Below, in pieces: positions 1-7,760 of a stretch of DNA of 24,281 nucleotides. Positions within the stretch are counted from its first letter, which is position 1. Every line of letters begins with the position of its first letter. Below the pieces are notes generated by a model. That model was given only the letters and a program-made list of their open reading frames with translations, searched no databases and was not told where the DNA came from. This DNA comes from Rectinema sp003452735 (GTDB lineage: Bacteria; Spirochaetota; Spirochaetia; Treponematales; Rectinemataceae), in NCBI GenBank assembly GCA_035415815.1, contig DAOOGR010000020.1:1-24281 (forward strand), in the 5' to 3' direction. Both the position numbers and the translations under genes were made by a program.

Positions 1-208
1 CATCTTGAATGCTTTTTTTGTCAGTGATATCTCCATAGAAAATTCCTAGTCTATTATGTGCATTTTTTAGAAGTTCACGGGTTCTTTTTTGTTTTTTCGA
101 ACGAGCGGATGGTTGCTCAAAAATGAACACTTCATGACCTTTGGCCAGAAGAGCGCCAATTACACTTGTTCCAACATTTCCAAATCCACCAGTCACTAAG
201 ATTCGCAT
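1..208 (-). CDS. NAD(P)-dependent epimerase/dehydratase, N-terminal part (runs off the left edge)
   Basis: Only the first 69 codons are inside the window. The translation begins MRILVTGGFGNVGTSVIGAL, a beta-strand followed by the Rossmann GxxGxxG loop (G7, G10, G13) that binds NAD(P) in extended short-chain dehydrogenases such as sugar-nucleotide epimerases. Substrate cannot be told from this fragment. The start at 208 is supported by a GAGGAG ribosome site about 7 nt upstream on the minus strand. The gene is divergent from alaS, and its own promoter contains a TetR-type palindrome (see that entry), so it is probably inducible. The dinucleotide-binding fold is clear from sequence; the exact family is inference. 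Confidence 0.75.
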   Translation of the reverse strand, partial: MRILVTGGFGNVGTSVIGALLAKGHEVFIFEQPSARSKKQKRTRELLKNAHNRLGIFYGDITDKKSIQD

Positions 209-240
209 AGTTCTCCTCACATTTGATTCTATCGCATACT

Positions 241-269
241 ATTATAATGAATGAACGTTCATTCAGCAA
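241..269 (-). promoter_or_regulatory. Promoter of the epimerase gene
   Basis: Read on the minus strand there is TTGCTG (264-269) as a -35 box, a 17-bp spacer, and a perfect TATAAT (241-246) as -10. Transcription would start near 234, leaving a leader of about 25 nt before the epimerase start codon. The spacer is almost entirely occupied by an 18-bp palindrome. Confidence 0.6.
248..265. promoter_or_regulatory. TetR-type operator palindrome
   Basis: TGAATGAACGTTCATTCA is a perfect 18-bp palindrome. The ATGAACGTTCAT core resembles operators of many TetR-family repressors. It lies exactly between the -35 and -10 boxes of the minus-strand promoter, where a bound repressor would block RNA polymerase. 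No TetR gene is in the window; it may be just beyond the left edge. Operator identity is inference from pattern. Confidence 0.6.
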
Positions 270-342
270 CATAGAACTTTTTAAAATTCGAGGTTATTGC
301 TCATTGACCTGCTCATAGGGCTTTCGTTACACTTGCCAAGCT

Positions 343-2142
343 ATGATCACAATCGATGAACTGCGCAGAAAATACATTGAATTCTTCAAGGCTCGAGGCC
401 ATGCTGAGATTAGCGGTAAGTCGCTCATCCCAGAGAATGATCCAACGGTACTTTTTACAACTGCAGGCATGCATCCTCTCGTGCCATATCTGCTTGGCGA
501 ACCACATCCAGCTGGTAAGAGGCTGACCGATTATCAGAAATGCATCCGGACCGGCGACATAGATATGGTAGGGGACACCAGTCACCTTACTTTTTTCGAA
601 ATGCTGGGTAACTGGTCTTTGGGAGATTACTTCAAAAATGAGGCCATTCATTGGTCCTATGAGTTTTTGACAAGTCCGGATTATCTCGGTATAGATCCTG
701 TCAAGCTTTCCGTTACTGTATTTGCTGGAGATGAGTCGGTGCCGCGAGACGATGAATCGGCTTATTTATGGAAAAAGGTTGGCATCCCTGAGGAGAGAAT
801 CTTTTTCCTTCCGCGCGAAGACAATTGGTGGGGTCCAGCTGGAGAAACCGGCCCATGCGGCCCGGATACGGAAATGTTTGTCGATACAGGTGCGCCTGCC
901 TGCGGTCCAGATTGCAAACCAGGCTGCCATTGTGGCAAGTACTTTGAAATCTGGAACGATGTTTTTATGCAGTATAACAAGAAGGCAGATGGAAGCTATG
1001 AGCTCCTTGCTCGCCCTTGTGTCGATACCGGCATGGGAATTGAGCGTACTGTTGCCATGCTGCAAGGGAAAAAGTCGGTTTATGAAATCGAGGCCTTTAC
1101 TCCAATCTTGAAGGTACTTGAATCTATAACCGGCAAGACTTATGGAGTTTCTAGCAGCGATGCCGAAATTGATCGAAGTTTTCGAATAATAGCAGATCAT
1201 ATTCGTGCAGCAGCATTTATTCTTGGAGATCCTAAGGCTGTTTTGCCATCCAATATTGGAGCTGGATATGTATTACGGCGCTTGATCCGTCGCGCGGTTC
1301 GGCATGGAAAAAAGCTTGGCATCGAGGGACTTTTCCTTTCCAGGCCCGCCCAAGCCGTCATCGATATCTACAAAGAGCCTTATCCCGAATTGCTTGAGAA
1401 TGCCGGTCGTATTTTTGAAGAGCTCGAGCGAGAAGAGAAAAAATTTCTCGAGACTCTCCAGAAAGGGGAACACGAATTCGAGAAAATCTTGCCAAATCTT
1501 CTAAAGAATCCAGACAAAACAATGCCAGGCAGGCTCGCTTTCAAGCTCTATGACACCTATGGCTTTCCCATCGAACTGACCGAAGAATTAGCTGCGGAAC
1601 ATGAGCTCAAGGTAGACAAACAGGGCTTCGAGGAATCCTTCAAAAAGCATCAAGAAATCTCAAGAGCCGGAAGTGAACAGGTTTTCAAGGGAGGATTGGC
1701 AGACAATTCGGAAATTGTTACGCGCTATCACAGCGCAACTCATCTTTTGCACAAGGCATTACGCTTAGTGCTTGGCAATCATGTTGCTCAGAAAGGTTCG
1801 AACATAACGGCCGAACGCTTGCGCTTCGATTTTTCTCACCCAGCGCCGATGACACCAGAGCAAATCGCTGCTGTTGAACGCATTGTTAATGAACAGATAG
1901 CTCGAGATCTGCCTGTCACGATGGAGATGATGCCTCCGGAAGAAGCAAAGGCTGCCGGCGCTATTGCGCTTTTTGGTGAGAAATATGAGCCTATTGTAAA
2001 AGTCTATACGATGGGCGATTTTTCAAAGGAAGTATGCGGTGGTCCTCATGTTTCGCATACTGGCGAGATAGGAAAATTCAAGATAATCAAGGAACAGTCC
2101 TCGAGTGCTGGAGTGCGGCGCATCTACGCTGTGCTGGAATAG
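343..2142 (+). CDS. alaS: Alanyl-tRNA synthetase, short form lacking the C-terminal domain
   Basis: Charges tRNA-Ala with alanine in the cytoplasm and removes mis-charged serine or glycine. At 599 residues it holds the class II catalytic core (motif 2 around CIRTGDIDMVG and FFEMLGNWSLGDYFK; helical region GAGYVLRRLIRRAVRHG) and the editing domain with its zinc site H463-x3-H467 (HSATH) and C565-x3-H569 (CGGPH). Ordinary bacterial AlaRS is about 870-880 residues; here the protein ends right after the editing domain, so the DHHA1/C-Ala part is absent. Short AlaRS forms are, as I recall, found in spirochaetes such as Treponema. The start at 343 matches the family N-terminus (MITIDELRRKYIEFF); no good Shine-Dalgarno is visible. 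The 3' end converges with the next gene at 8 bp. Confidence 0.95.
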   Translation: MITIDELRRKYIEFFKARGHAEISGKSLIPENDPTVLFTTAGMHPLVPYLLGEPHPAGKRLTDYQKCIRTGDIDMVGDTSHLTFFEMLGNWSLGDYFKNEAIHWSYEFLTSPDYLGIDPVKLSVTVFAGDESVPRDDESAYLWKKVGIPEERIFFLPREDNWWGPAGETGPCGPDTEMFVDTGAPACGPDCKPGCHCGKYFEIWNDVFMQYNKKADGSYELLARPCVDTGMGIERTVAMLQGKKSVYEIEAFTPILKVLESITGKTYGVSSSDAEIDRSFRIIADHIRAAAFILGDPKAVLPSNIGAGYVLRRLIRRAVRHGKKLGIEGLFLSRPAQAVIDIYKEPYPELLENAGRIFEELEREEKKFLETLQKGEHEFEKILPNLLKNPDKTMPGRLAFKLYDTYGFPIELTEELAAEHELKVDKQGFEESFKKHQEISRAGSEQVFKGGLADNSEIVTRYHSATHLLHKALRLVLGNHVAQKGSNITAERLRFDFSHPAPMTPEQIAAVERIVNEQIARDLPVTMEMMPPEEAKAAGAIALFGEKYEPIVKVYTMGDFSKEVCGGPHVSHTGEIGKFKIIKEQSSSAGVRRIYAVLE

Positions 2143-2171
2143 GTTTATACCTATTCTGGTCTCATTTTTTT
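2137..2171. terminator. Hairpin spanning both convergent stop codons, followed by T7
   Basis: GAATAGGT (2137-2144), loop TTAT, ACCTATTC (2149-2156) form a perfect 8-bp stem. It contains the alaS stop codon (2140-2142) on one arm and the stop of the opposite gene (2151-2153) on the other. A run of seven T (2165-2171) follows on the plus strand, 8 nt beyond the stem, farther than ideal for intrinsic termination. Probable shared terminator. Confidence 0.45.
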
Positions 2172-2705
2172 GAGTGCCTGGACGGCTACGCGGTCATCCT
2201 CAGGAACAAGGCGCAAAAACCATGAGCCTTCGCATTTAACCCTTTGCCACCATACTTCGCGTATAGCTTCTTCAAGAAGCGACTTTAAGCGCCATACCTC
2301 TTCGTCATAATACATATCTTGCTGACAAAATATATACTTTCCTATGTCAAGAGAAAATAAAGAAGTCCTTCCTAGATTTATATCATTGGGAGCCATTGTT
2401 TCTATATATTTGTTTTCTGCCAAGCGGTATACTGCGGATGGCTTGAGATCTTCAAATACTTTGGGTCCATCATCGGTCATTGTGGAAAGGCAGTTTTCTT
2501 CGAACTCAAGCAACAATTCACTCTTATTAGAGAGAAAATCCGATAAAGTCTTTGCTTCGACGATCTGAGGTTCCTCTATATGGACGTAGTCGAGGCTTTG
2601 GCATAGATGCAGAGTTTTGAGCTCAATTTCCATATCCGTATTCTCGAATCCTTTATCTAGGATTGTCAAGAGACAAGCAAGATTCGAAAGCCTTCCGAGA
2701 TGCAT
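2151..2705 (-). CDS. Hypothetical protein, 184 aa
   Basis: I do not recognise the family. The protein is acidic and soluble-looking, with no signal peptide or membrane segment; the C-terminal third is rich in aromatic and charged residues (EEAIREVWWQRV, GSWFLRLVPEDDR). It converges with alaS and diverges from dxs. The frame stays open upstream of the ATG at 2705 into the dxs coding region (reading DFQRDYGLCAIFC just before the ATG), and no clear ribosome site precedes the ATG, so the true start may lie farther upstream at a non-ATG codon. Being between two real genes with correct spacing at both ends argues that it is real, but function is unknown. Confidence 0.6.
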   Translation of the reverse strand: MHLGRLSNLACLLTILDKGFENTDMEIELKTLHLCQSLDYVHIEEPQIVEAKTLSDFLSNKSELLLEFEENCLSTMTDDGPKVFEDLKPSAVYRLAENKYIETMAPNDINLGRTSLFSLDIGKYIFCQQDMYYDEEVWRLKSLLEEAIREVWWQRVKCEGSWFLRLVPEDDRVAVQALKKMRPE

Positions 2706-2779
2706 AGAGGTGCAAAAAATCGCGCAGAGTCCATAATCCCGCTGGAAATCTTCACGAATTGATGATAGACTATTTTGAA

Positions 2780-4738
2780 ATGTCCTTGCTTGAACGAATC
2801 TCAGGGCCAGCCGACCTGCAGGGCTTATCTATGCCCGATTTGCGGCGCCTCTCATCAGAAATTAGGCAAAGCATAATCGAAACAGTACAGCGCAATGGAG
2901 GTCATCTTGCATCGAATCTTGGGGTTGTTGAGCTTACGATTGCGCTTCATCGTGTATTTCAATCGCCATACGATGCAATAGTCTGGGATGTTGGACATCA
3001 GTGCTATTCTCATAAGATCTTGACTGGTCGTGCAGCTCGATTCGTCACCCTTAGAAGAAAAGGGGGCTTATCGGGATTTCCCAAGCGAAAAGAGAGCAAA
3101 CACGATGTCTTTGATACAGGACATTCTTCTACAGCCATCTCTTCCGCTCTTGGGCTTCTTCAAGCTCGCCTGAGCACAGGCCATGCTGGCAGGGTGATCG
3201 CTGTTGTTGGCGACGGAGCGCTTACCGCAGGGCTTTCTATGGAAGGACTCAGCAATGCAGGCCAATTGGGTTTGCCTCTAATCATTGTCCTGAATGACAA
3301 CCGAATGTCTATCTCTCACTCTGTGGGCTCGATGTCGAGATATCTTTCGAAGCTGTCGGCGTCGGTACGATACCAGTCATTGCGATCGCGTGTAGATGCG
3401 GCGGTCCTGAGAATACCTCGCATTGGAGAGGCGCTCTTTTCCCTTATAAATAGAACCAAGCGAGCCATAAAAGCCATTTTTTTCAAAGAGAATCTCTTCG
3501 TTGATTATGGATTCGAATATGTTGGGCCCATAGATGGACACAATCTTGTCTCATTGATAGATACCTTCGAGCATGTCCGCAAGCTGAATAGGCCAGTCGT
3601 TGTTCATGTCGTGACAAGGAAAGGAAAAGGACTCGAAAAAGCAGAAGAGGATCCGGAGAGTTTTCATGGTCTTGGTCCAGCTTGCCCCGATATACCTGGG
3701 CCTGGATCGATAAGCCATGGAGAAAGTTTTACATCGTGTTTTGCCAATGCTCTCATAAGATGTGCGGAGAAAGAACCACGCATGGTTGCTATAACCGCCG
3801 CCATGTCTTCGGGCACGGGGGTTTCAAGGCTTGCAGAGCGCTATCCCCATAGGGTATATGATGTGGGTATCGCGGAACAGCATGCTGTGGCATTTGCAGC
3901 CGGTCTTGCACAGGGGGGATTGCGGCCTGTGGTGGCTGTGTATTCTACTTTCATGCAGAGAGCGTTAGATCAAGTGTTCCAAGAAGTTGCGCTGGCGAAA
4001 CAGCCGGTGTTGTTTGCACTCGATCGTGCTGGAGCCGTTGGCGAAGATGGCGAGACTCACCAGGGAATCTACGATATTGTCCTCTTCAAGGCTATGCCGA
4101 ATTTATTGTTTTTTGCTCCTGCGGATGGGGAGGAATTGTCAGCCTTCATGGATCTAGCGATTACTTTGGATCTGCCTTGCATGATGAGATATCCCAAGGC
4201 TTTCTCTCATTCTTCGACTCTTCCAATAGCACCTCTTGAGATTGGAAGAGGCGTTTTTATGCGCGATCATGATGATGCAAGAATACTTATATTGGCTGTT
4301 GGACCGCTCTCCTATATTGCAGCCGAGGTATCGGATGAACTAGAGACAAAAGGGATCGTTGCGGATGTCTACAATGTCCGATTCATATCTCCGATCGACG
4401 AAGAACACCTTGTCGATATCTGTTCTCGATATGATGGAGTCTTGACAATCGAGGATGGAGTTTTGAATGGTGGTCTTGGAGAGTCTGTTGCAGGAATACT
4501 CATGCGTAAAGGCATGCAGATCAAGATTTCTTCCTTGGGTTTTGGATCGATACCGCTTGCTCAAGCAACTAGAGAAGAACTTCTTTCTAGCGCAGGCCTA
4601 GACTCAAAGGGCATACAAAAAGCTCTGTACGATCTCTTGAATAGCCTCGATCTATCGAAGCAGCAATTAGGCACAGGAATCCCAGCGAACTTGTCTGGAA
4701 GATTATCGACTCCTAGCGAGATTCAGCATGCGCATTAG
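2780..4738 (+). CDS. dxs: 1-deoxy-D-xylulose-5-phosphate synthase
   Basis: Condenses pyruvate and glyceraldehyde 3-phosphate to DXP, first step of the MEP isoprenoid pathway and a source for thiamine and pyridoxal; thiamine-diphosphate enzyme of the cytoplasm. Seen: N-terminal WDVGHQCYSHKILTGR, the ThDP/Mg motif beginning GDGALTAG (G144) and ending at NDN (about residue 174), and the pyrimidine-binding domain with VGIAEQHAVAFAAG (E366), then the C-terminal transketolase domain. Length 652 aa is a little above the usual 620-640, with a polar tail after the last domain. Start is uncertain: TTG 2759, ATG 2762 and ATG 2780 are in frame; 2780 gives the N-terminus (MSLLERISGP) that lines up best with other DXS. 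The end overlaps folP by 11 bp, the head of a six-gene operon. Confidence 0.95.
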   Translation: MSLLERISGPADLQGLSMPDLRRLSSEIRQSIIETVQRNGGHLASNLGVVELTIALHRVFQSPYDAIVWDVGHQCYSHKILTGRAARFVTLRRKGGLSGFPKRKESKHDVFDTGHSSTAISSALGLLQARLSTGHAGRVIAVVGDGALTAGLSMEGLSNAGQLGLPLIIVLNDNRMSISHSVGSMSRYLSKLSASVRYQSLRSRVDAAVLRIPRIGEALFSLINRTKRAIKAIFFKENLFVDYGFEYVGPIDGHNLVSLIDTFEHVRKLNRPVVVHVVTRKGKGLEKAEEDPESFHGLGPACPDIPGPGSISHGESFTSCFANALIRCAEKEPRMVAITAAMSSGTGVSRLAERYPHRVYDVGIAEQHAVAFAAGLAQGGLRPVVAVYSTFMQRALDQVFQEVALAKQPVLFALDRAGAVGEDGETHQGIYDIVLFKAMPNLLFFAPADGEELSAFMDLAITLDLPCMMRYPKAFSHSSTLPIAPLEIGRGVFMRDHDDARILILAVGPLSYIAAEVSDELETKGIVADVYNVRFISPIDEEHLVDICSRYDGVLTIEDGVLNGGLGESVAGILMRKGMQIKISSLGFGSIPLAQATREELLSSAGLDSKGIQKALYDLLNSLDLSKQQLGTGIPANLSGRLSTPSEIQHAH

Positions 4739-5612
4739 CGCAAAAAGAATGCAAGCGAAAAATCACTCAAGCAAGCTAAGACTTCCGAATGGGCGTTCAC
4801 TGGAAATAGGTAGTGCCCCAGAACATTTGCCTTGCATAATGGGTATCGTCAATATCACAAAGGATTCCTTTTTCGAAGGGAGCAGAAGGCTTGAGCCAAA
4901 AGCCGCAATCGATACAGCTCTCGACATGATAAGTCAGGGTGCTTCTATTATAGATTTTGGCGCTGAGTCTACGAGATCGGGTTCCAAAGAGATCGATCCA
5001 AAAGAGGAACTATCAAGAATTTTGCCTGTTTTAGAAGGCTTCAGGGCAGTAAGCGATGCCGTAATTTCGGTCGACACACGTCACCCCAAAGTCGCAGAAG
5101 CAGCACTTGCTGCTGGAGCAGATATAATCAATGATATCGAAGCATTACAAAGGCCAGGCATGGCCGAAGTCGTTGCAAGGGGCAGGGCAGCAGCGATTCT
5201 TATGCATATGCAAGGAACACCCCAGAACATGCAACAAAACCCTTCCTATGAAAACTGCCTCGAAGAAGTCCGCTCTTTCCTTGAAGGTGCCGCTGACTAC
5301 GCTATCGAGGCTGGTATATCCCCAGACGCGATAATCCTCGATCCAGGTATAGGGTTTGGTAAACTCAAGGAGCACAATATTGCAGTTTTGCAGGGTATTG
5401 AACGCATAGCTTCGCTTGGTTTCCCTGTTCTGATTGGCCTTTCTCGTAAACGACTCATAGGAGAACTTACTGGTAAGGATGTCGCCGATCGGCTCGCGGG
5501 CAGTCTAGGCGCTGCTTTAGCAGCTTGGCTAAATGGCGCTCAGATTCTTCGAGTACACGATGTAGCAGAAACTTTGGACGCACTTCGAGCCTTTCATGAG
5601 GTGATACAATGA
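4728..5612 (+). CDS. folP: Dihydropteroate synthase
   Basis: Joins 6-hydroxymethyl-dihydropterin diphosphate and p-aminobenzoate to form dihydropteroate in folate synthesis; the sulfonamide target. The TIM-barrel signatures are visible: MGIVNITKDSFFEGS (from residue 38), FGAESTRSGS (E80), VDTRHPKVAEAAL, NDI, and LDPGIGFGK (D205). Length 294 aa is normal to slightly long. The second motif copy usually reads NVTPDSF(S/Y)DGG; here N-I-T-K-D-S-F-F-E-G-S is a mild variant. Start 4728 lies inside the end of dxs; an alternative in-frame ATG at 4749 would remove seven residues. Translationally coupled to cdaA by an ATGA overlap at its 3' end. Confidence 0.92.
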   Translation: MRISAKRMQAKNHSSKLRLPNGRSLEIGSAPEHLPCIMGIVNITKDSFFEGSRRLEPKAAIDTALDMISQGASIIDFGAESTRSGSKEIDPKEELSRILPVLEGFRAVSDAVISVDTRHPKVAEAALAAGADIINDIEALQRPGMAEVVARGRAAAILMHMQGTPQNMQQNPSYENCLEEVRSFLEGAADYAIEAGISPDAIILDPGIGFGKLKEHNIAVLQGIERIASLGFPVLIGLSRKRLIGELTGKDVADRLAGSLGAALAAWLNGAQILRVHDVAETLDALRAFHEVIQ

Positions 5613-6412
5613 ATGGGCCGACTTTTATCCAATTTTTTACTGTATATGTGCGGCCCGTGCTCGATGTCGGCATTCTTGCTTTTCTTATTTACAAGACCTA
5701 TCAGCTTCTTGTAATGACCGATGCGGTCTATCTAATTCGCGGTCTGCTAATTCTTCTCGCCATATATGGGATATCTTTTTTTCTAAAGCTCTCTACAGTC
5801 ACATGGATCATGAATATACTAGCTCCAGGATTGGTGATAGGCCTTGCGATAATTCTTCAGCCTGAGCTAAGGCGGATTTTCATTCAGATTGGACGCCAAT
5901 CGATTTTCGGAAGAAAGTCTATGGCTCGCAGTTCTTGGATTGAGGCCGCAGTATCTGCTTCTGTTTATCTTGCCGAAAAAAGGCGCGGAGCGATCATCGT
6001 CATGGCCAGAAAAGTAGGTCTAGCCTCTTACATCGAAAAAGGTATTCCACTCGACGCAATCATCTCAACCAGCTTGCTTATATCCGTGTTCGAACACGAC
6101 AACCCATTGCATGATGGCGCTGCGATCATCTCGCAGGGCAGGCTCGCAGCAGCGGGCTGCTTTCTTCCTCTTTCCGATCAGCAAGAAATTCGCAAGACTT
6201 TTGGCTCAAGGCACAGAGCCGCGCTTGGTATTGCTGAAGAATCCGATGCGGTTGTACTTGTAGTCTCTGAAGAAACCGGAACTCTCTCTCTCGCTTATGA
6301 TTCAAAGCTGTATTATGATCTTTCTTCCGAGGAAGTTCTGGAACGCCTTCATATCCTCTTCTCAGAGCAAAATCTAAGAAGAGAAGGAAATGAGGTCTCC
6401 AATGAGCCTTGA
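5609..6412 (+). CDS. cdaA: Diadenylate cyclase CdaA (DisA_N domain, membrane-bound)
   Basis: Makes the second messenger c-di-AMP from two ATP at the inner face of the cytoplasmic membrane. The first about 85 residues contain three hydrophobic helices (for example VLDVGILAFLIYKTYQLLV and LLILLAIYGISFFL), followed by the DAC domain with both hallmark motifs: DGA (D169-A171, HDGAAIISQGRL) and RHR (R201-R203, GSRHRAALGIAEESDA). Length 267 aa is typical. ATGA overlap with folP and overlap with the next gene, its usual partner cdaR, place it in one operon. In Firmicutes the pair is usually followed by glmM; here acpS follows. Confidence 0.95.
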   Translation: MNGPTFIQFFTVYVRPVLDVGILAFLIYKTYQLLVMTDAVYLIRGLLILLAIYGISFFLKLSTVTWIMNILAPGLVIGLAIILQPELRRIFIQIGRQSIFGRKSMARSSWIEAAVSASVYLAEKRRGAIIVMARKVGLASYIEKGIPLDAIISTSLLISVFEHDNPLHDGAAIISQGRLAAAGCFLPLSDQQEIRKTFGSRHRAALGIAEESDAVVLVVSEETGTLSLAYDSKLYYDLSSEEVLERLHILFSEQNLRREGNEVSNEP

Positions 6413-7361
6413 TTCCAAGATTTCTAAATTGCTGGAGAATTGGCCCGCCAAGGTCATCTCTCTTGTTATGGCGATTTTTATTATGTTTCTTTACAACCTC
6501 ACTCGTCTCGAGCAGCGTGTCATAATAGTGCCGCTAAACATCTCTGAAGGGCACAGCTATGTGCCTGCAACAGAATATCCAAAGACTGTCCGTGTGATAA
6601 TCCGAGGTGACCGTGAGCAAATCTATAGAGTTCGCGAGTCAGATATCGTTGCGAGCCTCGATTTGGCACGTTATAGTTCTGAAGGCGTATTCAGGGTTCC
6701 AGTAAAGCTTGAAAGGCGAGGCGATGCTTTGAATATCGATCCCCTAGAGCTAAAGGCGGAGCCCTCAGAAATTCCCATCAGTTTTGAGCGCTTGGCTGCA
6801 AAGCGCGTGGCCATAACTCCTACCTTCAAAGGTTTTCTAGAACAGGGTTATGTCTTGATTTCCTATGAAATCTTGCCATCAGAGATATCTATAGAAGGGC
6901 CAACGAGTCTGGTGAGCAGTATCAAGGATATTTCTACCGATATAATAGAACTTAGCGGCAAGACCAGCGATTTTTCTCTGAGCGTGCCACTTGTCAAGCC
7001 TTCGGATCTCATAAGGCTTGTCGACGCAAACACAGTAAAGTTCTCGGCAAAGATTCAGATACAGGAAAGGCGAGTTACATTAAAGAATGTGCCTATATAC
7101 ATTAGCAACCTTGATCCATCGCTTACGATTTCCGATCAGCTCCCTTCTGGAAAGATAACCCTTGTACCACAACCTGGACAGGATGAGACTTTAGCAAGCG
7201 ACGCCAGCCTTCAGGCTGATTTCAAGGGCATAGTAAAGCCAGGTCTTTATTCTATACCGCTTACTGTAAATACCCCAGAAGGTTTCGAAGTCGAAGCATA
7301 CGAACCTCTAGCGCTCAATGTCCGTCTGCATAGTGCGCCCGTTCTTCCCACTTTTCATTGA
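6402..7361 (+). CDS. cdaR: CdaR/YbbR-domain regulator of diadenylate cyclase
   Basis: YbbR-repeat protein that in other bacteria binds CdaA and modulates c-di-AMP output. A single N-terminal membrane anchor (AKVISLVMAIFIMFLYNL) is followed by an extracytoplasmic part of repeated beta-rich YbbR units, with recurring pieces such as YPKTVRVIIRG, LEQGYVLISYEILPSEISIEGP and LKNVPIYISNLDP. The start at 6402 is preferred over the in-frame ATG at 6390 because GAGG (6392-6395) stands 6 nt before it. It overlaps the last codons of cdaA, fitting translational coupling and stoichiometric production. Confidence 0.88.
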   Translation: MSLDSKISKLLENWPAKVISLVMAIFIMFLYNLTRLEQRVIIVPLNISEGHSYVPATEYPKTVRVIIRGDREQIYRVRESDIVASLDLARYSSEGVFRVPVKLERRGDALNIDPLELKAEPSEIPISFERLAAKRVAITPTFKGFLEQGYVLISYEILPSEISIEGPTSLVSSIKDISTDIIELSGKTSDFSLSVPLVKPSDLIRLVDANTVKFSAKIQIQERRVTLKNVPIYISNLDPSLTISDQLPSGKITLVPQPGQDETLASDASLQADFKGIVKPGLYSIPLTVNTPEGFEVEAYEPLALNVRLHSAPVLPTFH

Positions 7362-7379
7362 AATTTCAAGGAGCGATCC

Positions 7380-7757
7380 ATGATTTCAGGAATTGGAATC
7401 GATATTGTCCATGTCGATCGCATTCGTCGATGGATGGATGAACCAGGAATTCTACAGCGCTTCTTCAATCCAGCAGAGATCGAAACAGCGAGCTTTCGCA
7501 AAAAGGGTATGGCTCTTTCCCTTGCTGCTCGCTTCGCCGCTAAAGAAGCCTTTGGTAAAGCACTCGGTTCTGGTCTTGCCAACTTTGCCTTAAAGGAAGT
7601 TGCGGTAGTAAACGATAGTTTGGGTCGCCCTATAATGCGCTTAGAAGGTAATGCACGCCGCGAGTTTGAGCGGCACGGTGGAGGAAAGATCCACATCTCG
7701 ATGACTCATGAAGGAGACAATGCTGTTGCAATCGTAATTCTAGAAAAGGAAAACTAG
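7380..7757 (+). CDS. acpS: Holo-[acyl-carrier-protein] synthase
   Basis: Transfers 4'-phosphopantetheine from CoA to a serine of acyl carrier protein, switching on fatty-acid synthesis. The two magnesium-binding signatures are visible: GIGIDIVHVDRI (D8) and RFAAKEAFGKALG (E56), and the C-terminal ISMTHEGDNAVAIVIL strand is typical. Length 125 aa is the family norm. AAGGAG stands 7 nt before the ATG. Only 18 bp after cdaR and 3 bp before the next gene, so it belongs to the dxs operon. Confidence 0.93.
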   Translation: MISGIGIDIVHVDRIRRWMDEPGILQRFFNPAEIETASFRKKGMALSLAARFAAKEAFGKALGSGLANFALKEVAVVNDSLGRPIMRLEGNARREFERHGGGKIHISMTHEGDNAVAIVILEKEN

Positions 7758-7760
7758 AAA

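Noticed and set aside
304..332. Promoter for alaS (TTGACC ... TTACAC)
   Set aside because: The -10 match is poor (two of six) and no ribosome site is visible; left unannotated.
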